From Caldithrix abyssi (GTDB lineage: Bacteria; Calditrichota; Calditrichia; Calditrichales; Calditrichaceae): a stretch of 64,000 nucleotides of DNA. The stretch is from assembly GCA_011369465.1 (NCBI GenBank), contig DRQG01000114.1:1-64000 (forward strand). The letters run 5' to 3'. The translations under genes and the position numbers were made by a program. Below, one piece after another: positions 1 to 7,322 of the stretch (the stretch's first letter is position 1; each line of letters opens with the position of its first letter). The notes beneath the pieces were generated by a model. It was not told the DNA's origin, made no database searches, and saw only the letters and a list, made by a program, of their open reading frames with translations.

Positions 1-746
1 ATACACTTCGGAAAGGCCGGATTGGAAACGTCAACAATACATAAACCCTCGGCCCCGTTAGCCACATAAGCGTAAGTATCCTCAACCTGTACGGTTTTGG
101 CATGGGTAATTTCCTTAACCCGCCCCACCTTTTTGATTTGCGAGGGATCGCCGATGTCTAAAATAATCAATCCCCCCTTCATATCCGCCACATACAGATA
201 GTTACCTGCGATGTCCAAACCCCAGGCCCACCCCGGCGTATCATATCCCCCTACTTTTTTCGGGGCTGCAGGATCGCTGATATCATATACATTTACCCCT
301 TTGCTTTCTTCCGCTACAAACACATGAGGATAACGAGCCACAATCCAGTAGGCATCGCCATCCGTACGTATGGTTACTATTTTCTGGGGATTGGACGGAT
401 CACTCACATCCACCACATCAACGCCGCTCAATTCATTGGATAAATAAGCCCGGTTGTCTTCCACATAAATATTGTGGTTGCGATCCGCACGATATGTGCT
501 TACTTCTTTCGGATTATGTACGTCGCTCACGTCCAGAATCTGCATACCGGCCCAGATATTGCTAACATATAAGAGATGGTCCTTGAGAAACAGGTTTTGA
601 ATACCGTCTTTAACCTGCTCGCCCGAAGGCAGTTTACCGGGAGGCGTAGAACTTATTAACTCTGCACTGGCCTTTTGTCCGAATACATTATTTTGAAGAA
701 GTAAAACAATCAAAAAAACAAATATTAAGGCGCCTTTGACATTCAT
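1..746 (-). CDS. secreted LVIVD-repeat beta-propeller protein (C-terminus outside window)
   Basis: Reading leftwards from an ATG at 746, the frame stays open for 248 codons to the window edge, so the 3' end is missing. Residues 1-24 form a signal peptide: a Lys near the start, a long run of I/V/L/F, then FGQ. The rest is a series of about 40-residue repeats whose cores read like LYVADMKGGLIILDIGDPS and VFVAEESKGVNVYDISDP. This is the signature of LVIVD repeats, which fold as beta-propeller blades in exported proteins of FCB bacteria. The function is unknown; such proteins are surface or periplasmic. It is divergent from the YgfK-like gene. A T9SS sorting domain could lie in the missing part. 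Confidence 0.85.
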   Translation of the reverse strand, partial: MNVKGALIFVFLIVLLLQNNVFGQKASAELISSTPPGKLPSGEQVKDGIQNLFLKDHLLYVSNIWAGMQILDVSDVHNPKEVSTYRADRNHNIYVEDNRAYLSNELSGVDVVDVSDPSNPQKIVTIRTDGDAYWIVARYPHVFVAEESKGVNVYDISDPAAPKKVGGYDTPGWAWGLDIAGNYLYVADMKGGLIILDIGDPSQIKKVGRVKEITHAKTVQVEDTYAYVANGAEGLCIVDVSNPAFPKC

Positions 747-892
747 TATAGGGCTCCCTTTTATAGAGGTTAATATACGATGCGTAAATGGAGAAACGTA
801 TGATTGCGTCAATTTATACCTGCCCCTCGACAAAATCAAGAATGTTTGTAACTATTTGACTTTTCAGCAAGTTATTATCGTACTTAAAAACG

Positions 893-914
893 GGCTTCTT
901 TAGAAAAAGAAGCC
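893..914 (-). terminator. perfect 9-bp hairpin with T-run on the minus strand
   Basis: GGCTTCTTT (893-901) pairs exactly with AAAGAAGCC (906-914) around a 4-nt loop. Read on the minus strand, the stem is followed two bases later by TTTTT, as in an intrinsic terminator. No minus-strand gene ends here. It lies in the leader of the LVIVD gene, so it could be an attenuator or a stop for antisense transcription from the YgfK gene. Confidence 0.4.
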
Positions 915-960
915 GGACAGACAGATTTATTTGTGCTAAATTTTATGTTGACTGGAAACG

Positions 961-990
961 TTGACACACCTATTTTTTATATATTAAAAT
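961..990 (+). promoter_or_regulatory. sigma-70-type promoter for the YgfK-like gene
   Basis: TTGACA at 961-966 and TAAAAT at 985-990 are separated by 18 bp. The predicted transcript start is near 997. This leaves about 80 nt of leader before the ATG at 1079 but almost none before the TTG at 1007, which favours the ATG as the start. Confidence 0.5.
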
Positions 991-1078
991 TTTACCAAAA
1001 AACATTTTGGATGAAATAACGGCCACGGATTGTCAAAAAGAAGCAATCCTTCTCAGTGAAATAACCGGATATTGTATT

Positions 1079-3028
1079 ATGCCCCATCTTAAAGGCGCAA
1101 CATTAGGCGCACTTCTGCAAACAATGTTTGATGAATATAAACACCAACAAACTATTTTTAATTATCCCGCAACGAAAATATTTCGCGGATTTGACGGATA
1201 CGATTTGTCCGTTAAGTTGTACGGGCATGAGGCCTATACGCCTCTTGGCCCGGCAGCCGGTCCGCACACCCAGCTGGCCCAAAACATTCTGCTTTCATTC
1301 TTAGGCGGCAGCCGTATCATCGAGTTGAAAACCATTCAAATTCTCGATGATCTTACCATTCCCCGCCCCTGCATCGATATGAGAAACATCGGCTTTAACG
1401 TGGAATGGTCGCAGGAACTCCGTCTGGCCGAATCTTTACGCGAGTATGTGAAAGCCTGGTTGCTTTTACACATTCTGCGTGAATCCGAATTGTTGGGGAT
1501 CGATAAAGACGACCCGTTTTACAACACAATTTTTGATGTTTCCGTCGGCTACGACCTGCAAGGCATTTCATCCGAGCCGGTATCGCGCTGGATAGATAGC
1601 ATAAAATATGCCACTCCTGTCATTGAAGAGGTGCTGGATACCTTGCCAAAGGAGTTCGGCCACTTTAAAAAAATAAAAATCGATCCCCAAATATCGCAGT
1701 CCATCACCCTTTCCACCTTTCATGGCTGTCCGCCGGATGAAATCGAAAGTATTGTCCGCCACTTGATTGCGCAACATGGGATGCATGTGGTGGTGAAAAT
1801 GAATCCCACTCTTTTGGGGTACAATTTTGTGCACGATCTGCTCATAGATACACTGGGTTACCGCCACCTGCAACTGGATGAAGAAGCCTTTGCCAACGAT
1901 ATGACGCTGGACGATGCCCTGGCTATGATGCGTCGCCTTGATACATTTGCCCGTGAAAATGATAAAACCGTAGGCGTTAAATTTACCAATACTTTGGTAG
2001 TAAAAAATAATGAAACGATTTTCAGGGAACCTGTGCGTTATTTATCGGGGCCGCCTTTATATGTTTTGGCTATGCACACCATGCATACATTTCGCGAAAA
2101 ACTGGATGTACCGCTTACCATGTCCTATTCCGGCGGGATAAATAAAAATAATTTCAGCGAAGCGCTTTCCTGTAATTTAACGCCTGTAACAACCTGCACA
2201 GATCTGCTGAAAAAAGGCGGATACAGTAAACTATATACCTATTTAACCAATCTTAAAAAAGATATGGATCGTCTGTCTGTCCGGTCGGTAGAGGAATTTA
2301 TTCTTTCCAAAGCCGAAAATAAGTTTAGCCATGTACAAGAAGCCGGAAGATACAACAGCAGTCAGGTACTCCGTCAAATTACCAGCCAATCGCCGTACAG
2401 TTACGGGGCCAATACCGCCTTACCCAAAAAGATCGGTTCCCAACTGCATTTATTTGACTGCTTGAGTTGTGATATTTGTCTGCCGGTATGTCCCAACGCG
2501 GCCAACTTCCATTATAAAGTACGTACTGCTCCGCCTAAACCTGTGTTGTTCCGATGGAACAATGGACGGTGGGAAGCGCTCTCCGGCAAAGAATTCAGTT
2601 TGGATAAAGAATGGCAGATCGGCAATATCGCAGAGTTCTGCAACGATTGCGGGAACTGCGACACCTTTTGTCCGGAAGACGGTGGCCCGTATTTACGAAA
2701 ACCGCGGTTCTTTTTGTATCGGTCTTCATTTGATGACTGGAAACATCTGGACGGATTTTATTTTGTTAGTCCGCGGGAATTGCTGGCCCGCTTCAGCGGC
2801 CGGGTATATCGTCTTACCAAAGCCACAAAGGATTCCCGATGGGCTTGGAAAACACCGGATTTTGAATTAATATTTGACAGCGATTGCCATCCGTTACCCC
2901 CCGAAGAACATGGGATTGATCTACCCGAAAAAATCGATGTAAGCAAATTTTTTATAATGAAACAGATGTTTTCTATCATAGACGAATCCGTACATGCCTA
3001 TCCGCACGCTCTGCTTGTTTCTGTGTAA
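1079..3028 (+). CDS. YgfK-like Fe-S oxidoreductase lacking the FAD/NAD(P) module
   Basis: This 649-aa protein matches both ends of E. coli YgfK (a putative selenate reductase subunit of about 1030 aa). The N-terminal 400 residues are the DHOD/glutamate-synthase-like TIM barrel, with PVGPAAGPHTQLAQN-type, FHGCPPDEIE, KMNPTLLGY and SYSGG motifs. The C-terminus has two CxxCxxCxxxCP clusters, near residues 460-472 and 520-533, each able to bind a 4Fe-4S centre. The GltD-like FAD/NAD(P)H domain that sits between these parts in YgfK is absent; only about 55 residues join the barrel to the clusters. The frame is open back to a TTG at 1007. The ATG at 1079 is chosen because homology begins there and a promoter ends near 997. 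Substrate is unknown. A separate flavin subunit would be expected elsewhere. Confidence 0.8.
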   Translation: MPHLKGATLGALLQTMFDEYKHQQTIFNYPATKIFRGFDGYDLSVKLYGHEAYTPLGPAAGPHTQLAQNILLSFLGGSRIIELKTIQILDDLTIPRPCIDMRNIGFNVEWSQELRLAESLREYVKAWLLLHILRESELLGIDKDDPFYNTIFDVSVGYDLQGISSEPVSRWIDSIKYATPVIEEVLDTLPKEFGHFKKIKIDPQISQSITLSTFHGCPPDEIESIVRHLIAQHGMHVVVKMNPTLLGYNFVHDLLIDTLGYRHLQLDEEAFANDMTLDDALAMMRRLDTFARENDKTVGVKFTNTLVVKNNETIFREPVRYLSGPPLYVLAMHTMHTFREKLDVPLTMSYSGGINKNNFSEALSCNLTPVTTCTDLLKKGGYSKLYTYLTNLKKDMDRLSVRSVEEFILSKAENKFSHVQEAGRYNSSQVLRQITSQSPYSYGANTALPKKIGSQLHLFDCLSCDICLPVCPNAANFHYKVRTAPPKPVLFRWNNGRWEALSGKEFSLDKEWQIGNIAEFCNDCGNCDTFCPEDGGPYLRKPRFFLYRSSFDDWKHLDGFYFVSPRELLARFSGRVYRLTKATKDSRWAWKTPDFELIFDSDCHPLPPEEHGIDLPEKIDVSKFFIMKQMFSIIDESVHAYPHALLVSV

Positions 3029-3333
3029 ATATTATCCACTTCGACCGCGTTTATATCCAATAATAATTTCGGCAGATTTTCATCCTCACTCATTTGCCAC
3101 CAGTAAACGCACACGTTCAATCCGGTTAATTTTAATGCATTCAAAGTGTTACACCGCCATATTTTTTCTGTTACGTATTCTGTACTTTGTCCTATGGCAT
3201 AATACTTGCGAATTTAGATATAACCGAGAATTAATCGTGTTTAACAAAGCCTGTCCGACTTTAAAAGATTTCAGGCGGCATTCACCGGAAGATACTCGCT
3301 TGGATTTAATTCTTTTTCATATTGGAGCCAAAA
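3029..3333 (+). other. 305-bp intergenic region, no gene seen
   Basis: The open frame here is not in phase with recognisable protein sequence, and no hairpin with a T-run is evident. It presumably contains the promoter of the downstream gene. The only site seen is the ribosome binding site GGAG at 3324-3327, seven bases before the ATG at 3334. Confidence 0.4.
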
Positions 3334-4029
3334 ATGAATCGTTGGTTACTTTGTACATTAATTTTTGTCTTTTATGTTTATGCACAGGACCGGCCACAGC
3401 ATTTCCACTATCCTGCGGATACATTGGCGCCGCTGCAAAAACAGTTTTGCATTGCCTTTGAACAAAATGTAAAGCAATCGCAGATAGAGAGCATTTTTAA
3501 TCGCTTTTCAGCTCGTGTTGTAAAGCGCTTAACCGCTGTTGACAACCCGGTATATGTAGTTGAAATCAGCACCCGGGAAAACCCTTCGGATTTGAAACGT
3601 AAGATTGAAGATACACCGGGTGTATTTTATGTTACCGGTGAAAATCAGGAACCGAAAAATTTAGCGGTTGAATCGACTCCGATACGACGCAGCGGAAAAG
3701 CAACTATAAAGAAACCGGCCAAAACGCAGATTGAAGATGGCGCTGTCGGTTTGCAGACAAAATACCAACAGGTGGTGATAAAACATCTTCCGGGCTTATA
3801 TGCCTGCGTATCCAAAAGGTTAGAGAGTGCAAAAAAGAAAGGAAAATACGCTTTAATTGAAGCGACCGTAGATCTTAACGGCCGCATCAAACAGGTTCGC
3901 ATAAAAAAAAGTAATATCAGGGATCCAAGAATAATCGGATGTCTCAGAAAAAAGGTCTATACCTGGCGGGATTTTCCTGCACGACATTCCCCACCGGAGT
4001 TACAAATAAGGTTTAATTTCCGCTATTAA
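3334..4029 (+). CDS. secreted protein with AgmX/TonB-type C-terminal domain
   Basis: This 231-aa protein has a signal peptide (NRWLLCTLIFVFYVYAQ). A central segment (about residues 35-100) with FNRFSARVVKRL and VVEISTRENPSDLKRKI patterns recalls the short alpha/beta propeptides of subtilases. The C-terminal 90 residues read VVIKHLPGLYACVSKRL, VDLNGRIKQVRIKKS, RIIGCLRKKVYTWRDFP. This is the pattern of the AgmX/PglI C-terminal domain, a relative of TonB, with its paired cysteines. No ExbB or ExbD gene is nearby. It follows the YgfK-like gene on the same strand but 305 bp away, so cotranscription is doubtful. GGAG seven bases upstream supports the ATG at 3334. Its role is not known. Confidence 0.65.
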   Translation: MNRWLLCTLIFVFYVYAQDRPQHFHYPADTLAPLQKQFCIAFEQNVKQSQIESIFNRFSARVVKRLTAVDNPVYVVEISTRENPSDLKRKIEDTPGVFYVTGENQEPKNLAVESTPIRRSGKATIKKPAKTQIEDGAVGLQTKYQQVVIKHLPGLYACVSKRLESAKKKGKYALIEATVDLNGRIKQVRIKKSNIRDPRIIGCLRKKVYTWRDFPARHSPPELQIRFNFRY

Positions 4030-4134
4030 AATAATCAATAAAATTATGTTAAAAAATATCCCGGCAAGCTTGCAAATTATATCTTCTTGTTATAATTTCG
4101 CATTAATATTAGACCGTATCTTATGGAGAATATC

Positions 4135-4593
4135 ATGGATAAGAAAGAGAGAATTCAAATTGAAGTGGAAATCCCGGCAAAAAAAGTACATGTAGAACAC
4201 GCTTTTTGTCCCAATGGGCATCAATTGGTGGATGAAAGTGTAAAAATTCACGGTAAATCCGCTATAAAGGTGAAGGTAAAATATCAGGGTAAAGAAGGTC
4301 TCTTTTATATAGACCCGACATACGGCAGCTATGATAATATTGAAGAGGGTATCTCACTGCCCAAAGGCGCTGTTCTGGAACTGTTCTGCCCGGAGTGTGG
4401 TGTAAGCCTTACCGATAAAGATGAGACCTGCCAGCTATGTTCTGCGCCATTATTTGTTCTTGAATTACCGCATAACGGCATAGTTGAAGGGTGTTTGCGC
4501 AAAGGATGTGTGTACCATAAGATGAAACTGGTGGATGCTGAACAACAGGTGGCACGTCTATTCGAAAACGATACTATGGAGTCTTATTTATAG
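4135..4593 (+). CDS. conserved-looking zinc-ribbon protein of unknown function
   Basis: This 152-aa cytoplasmic protein has no signal peptide or membrane segment. It has a beta-rich middle and three clusters of metal-binding type: FCPNGH near residue 25, FCPECG with TCQLC further on (a four-Cys zinc ribbon), and GCLRKGCVYH near the C-terminus. I do not recognise a named family. Two in-frame ATGs exist (4123 and 4135). The second is chosen because GGAG lies six bases upstream, inside the extension. A TATAAT at 4091-4096 with a poor -35 (TTGCAA, 4070-4075, 15-bp spacer) may be the promoter. It converges on the GGDEF gene with a 30-bp gap. Confidence 0.7.
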   Translation: MDKKERIQIEVEIPAKKVHVEHAFCPNGHQLVDESVKIHGKSAIKVKVKYQGKEGLFYIDPTYGSYDNIEEGISLPKGAVLELFCPECGVSLTDKDETCQLCSAPLFVLELPHNGIVEGCLRKGCVYHKMKLVDAEQQVARLFENDTMESYL

Positions 4594-4623
4594 GCAAGAA
4601 CTGTTTCCCATAAATGTAACGGC

Positions 4624-5505
4624 TTATTCATAAACTTCGATCCGGTTTCGGCCGTTCTGCTTGGCTCTATAGAGGGCTTTGTCCGCCTTATTTATTAAAA
4701 ATCGAACCCGCGAGCTATCCGTGGGGGCTGTTGCAATTCCACCGCTAACGGTAACACGAATATGATGATCACCGAAGCCGGCTTGTTCAATATCTTTCCT
4801 CAATCGGTCGCCAACAAGGCGCGCTTGTGATTTATCCGTATCCGGCATAACCAAAACAAACTCTTCTCCACCGTATCTGGCTGCAAAATCCACGTCGCGC
4901 AAGGAAGTGTGGAGTAATTCGGCTACGCCTTTTAGCACATCATCACCCGCTATGTGTCCGTAGGTGTCGTTAACCGTTTTAAAATGATCCAGATCAAAGA
5001 TTAATAAGGACAAAAATTGTTTGTAACGTTTCACTCTTTTCAATTCGTATTTGAGGCGGTTTTCCAGGCTGCGGCGGTTATATAAATTTGTAAGCGGATC
5101 AAATAATATGAGGTCTTTAAGCAAGTTCTGGCGCTCAATGATGGAATCCAACCGGGCTAAAAACTCATCGATTTCGAATGGTTTGGTAATGTAGTCATCT
5201 ACCCGCAGACGCAGTCCTTGCAATTTTTCTTCTTTTTTATTCTTTGCCGTTAAAAAAACAAACGGAATCAAACTATAGTCCTTGACCTGTAAAACTTTTT
5301 TACGAAACTCAAGTCCATCCATTTTGGGCATCATTATGTCGGAAACAATCAAATCGGGCATTCGTCTTTCCAGCGATTCCAGGGCTTCCAGGCCATTATG
5401 AGCAATCTCGAAATTGTATCCTTTCCTCTCAAACATCAGACCCAGGATATTTATCAATTGCGAATCATCTTCTACCAGGAGTATGTGTGAACGTCCGTTT
5501 TCCAT
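4624..5505 (-). CDS. PleD-like response regulator with GGDEF diguanylate cyclase output
   Basis: This is a 293-aa two-domain protein. Residues 1-120 are a receiver: the acidic pair in LLVEDD, the phosphoacceptor Asp in VSDIMMPKMDG, and the Thr/Lys switch in FLTAK and TKPFE. Residues 130-290 are a GGDEF domain whose active site reads RYGGEEF, so it should make cyclic di-GMP from two GTP. An RxxD motif (RDVD) sits five residues before GGEEF, which is the inhibitory I-site. LFDPLTNLYNRR marks the domain start. The ATG at 5505 is preceded by GGAAAGG. No kinase is adjacent, so the input signal is unknown. Confidence 0.93.
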   Translation of the reverse strand: MENGRSHILLVEDDSQLINILGLMFERKGYNFEIAHNGLEALESLERRMPDLIVSDIMMPKMDGLEFRKKVLQVKDYSLIPFVFLTAKNKKEEKLQGLRLRVDDYITKPFEIDEFLARLDSIIERQNLLKDLILFDPLTNLYNRRSLENRLKYELKRVKRYKQFLSLLIFDLDHFKTVNDTYGHIAGDDVLKGVAELLHTSLRDVDFAARYGGEEFVLVMPDTDKSQARLVGDRLRKDIEQAGFGDHHIRVTVSGGIATAPTDSSRVRFLINKADKALYRAKQNGRNRIEVYE

Positions 5506-5620
5506 GCTTGCCTTTCCGTGTCTTGCTATCCGATTAGTCTCCCTAAAAATATAGATTTTCTAATCGACGACTTACAAGAAATCCTTAGCAGATCGATGGG
5601 AGCTGATAAGAATCGTTGAT

Positions 5621-7021
5621 TTATGATTCCTGAGTTTGGCCGCAGATTTGCTCTATTTCTTCCGGCGTTTTGGGAATATTTTCGCCGATCACTCTGTATC
5701 CGGAAGCCGTCACTTCCACATCATCTTCTATCCGGATACCACCAAAACCAATGTATTTTTTTACTTCATAATAATCAATAAAATCGTTGAATTTACCTTC
5801 TTTTTGCCACAATTCGATAAGAGCCGGGATGAAATAGATACCCGGTTCCACCGTCAACACATAACCGGGTTGCAGAGATTTTGCCAACCGCAGATAGGCC
5901 AAACCGAATTGCCGACTTCTTTGCACCGATTCATCATATCCAACATAATCCTCACCCAGATTTTCCATATCGTGTACATCCAGCCCCATCATATGGCCTA
6001 AACCATGCGGGAAGAACAGGGCATGCGCTCCCTGCGCAACCGCTTCATCCGGATTCCCTTTCATAAGTCCTATGTCTTTCAACCCCTGTGCAATCGTTTT
6101 GGCTGCCAGCAAATGAATATCCAGATAGCGTTTCCCCGGCGCAATGGCCTCGATGGCACGGGTTTGTGCGGCCAATACAATTTCATAAACAGCTCGTTGT
6201 TTCGCTGTAAACAAACCGCCAATTGGAATAGTACGGGTGATATCGGCGGCATAGTTGTTTAGAGATTGCGCGCCGGAATCATTTACCATTAAATGTCCCT
6301 TTTCCAGGCGATTGCCGTGGTAGTTGTTGTGCAGCGTTTCACCCCGCACCGATAAAATAACCGGAAAAGATGTTCCGCTGCCTTTTGACAGGGCAATTCC
6401 TTCTATGGTCCCGGCGATATCGCGTTCATACAGACCGGGCTGTGCCATGCTCATTGCAGTCAAATGCATCTCTCTCGTAATGGCATGGGCTCTTTCAATT
6501 TCTTCAATTTCTTGCGGCTCTTTGACGGATCGCTGAGCCACTACAGCCAGGATAAATGGTTCGGATGCGCCGTTTTTGATTTCGTTGAAGTCTTTGCCTA
6601 AAAATTGATTCAGTTTTATCCTATGCTCATCACGATACGGGGGAAGATAGTGTATTCTCCGGCCCTGCTTCACTGCTTTATTTATGAATGAAAAAAGCTG
6701 GTCAATCGGACGAGTGTCAGCCACTCCTATTTGTTTCCCTTTTTCATGTAACGTTTTTTGCGGCCCCATCCAGATAATATCGTCTATTCCGAAATCATAT
6801 CCGAAAAGAATACTCTCGCCGGTTTCCGTATCCAAAACAGCCGCCATTCCGGGCTCATTATGCCCGAAGTAGTATAAAAAGCTGCTATCCTGCCGGAATC
6901 GATAAAAATTATCTTTATAATTCATAGGACTTTCTTCATTACCCAAAAAAAGAAGAAGACCCTTGTCTATTTGTTTTAAAAGCATCTCACGCCTTTTTAA
7001 ATAAGTTTGTACAGAAAACAT
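5621..7021 (-). CDS. pepP: Xaa-Pro aminopeptidase (M24B)
   Basis: This 466-aa cytosolic metallopeptidase removes N-terminal residues that precede proline. The N-terminal creatinase-like domain (FLGNEESPMNYKDNFY, FYYFGHNEPG) is followed by a pita-bread catalytic domain. That domain carries the dinuclear metal ligands: NDSGAQ and YAADITRT (aspartates), FPHGLGHMMGLDVHD (histidine), VLTVEPGIYF and GGIRIEDDVEV (glutamates). The ATG at 7021 is preferred over a TTG at 7036 because AAAGGA lies six bases before it. It appears to be transcribed alone; the upstream GWxTD gene ends 300 bp away. Confidence 0.93.
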   Translation of the reverse strand: MFSVQTYLKRREMLLKQIDKGLLLFLGNEESPMNYKDNFYRFRQDSSFLYYFGHNEPGMAAVLDTETGESILFGYDFGIDDIIWMGPQKTLHEKGKQIGVADTRPIDQLFSFINKAVKQGRRIHYLPPYRDEHRIKLNQFLGKDFNEIKNGASEPFILAVVAQRSVKEPQEIEEIERAHAITREMHLTAMSMAQPGLYERDIAGTIEGIALSKGSGTSFPVILSVRGETLHNNYHGNRLEKGHLMVNDSGAQSLNNYAADITRTIPIGGLFTAKQRAVYEIVLAAQTRAIEAIAPGKRYLDIHLLAAKTIAQGLKDIGLMKGNPDEAVAQGAHALFFPHGLGHMMGLDVHDMENLGEDYVGYDESVQRSRQFGLAYLRLAKSLQPGYVLTVEPGIYFIPALIELWQKEGKFNDFIDYYEVKKYIGFGGIRIEDDVEVTASGYRVIGENIPKTPEEIEQICGQTQES

Positions 7022-7322
7022 TGTATTTCCTTTCAATGTGTTGAATTACGCAGAATGCATCAAGATAGAGACGATTTCGGTTGGAATCAAATTATGTTGT
7101 ATCTATAAAAACGGGGTATAGTATTCTCTTCCTATTCTAAATTTGCCGCTTATTTCAGGCAGAGAAAATTTCTATCTATCTCCGGTGATGTGATACAAGG
7201 TGATTGGCTACAAATTAACTACCAAACGGGATCGCCCTTCGCCAGTATGATAAATTCCCTGCTTACTTAGGTCAGTCAGCGTCCCGGAAAGGATACGGAT
7301 ACTGCCATTTGAAGAAAATTCA
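7022..7322 (-). other. 300-bp spacer between GWxTD gene and pepP, nothing recognised
   Basis: Both flanking genes read leftwards. No terminator-like stem, tRNA or convincing coding sequence is seen. A short minus-strand frame crosses from the end of the GWxTD gene to 7208 but resembles nothing. The pepP promoter should be here, but no clear -35/-10 pair stands out. Confidence 0.3.

Noticed and set aside
2994-3461. 155-aa open frame after the YgfK-like gene
   Set aside because: It overlaps both neighbours out of frame, is basic and Phe/Tyr/Leu-rich without any motif, and has no ribosome site.
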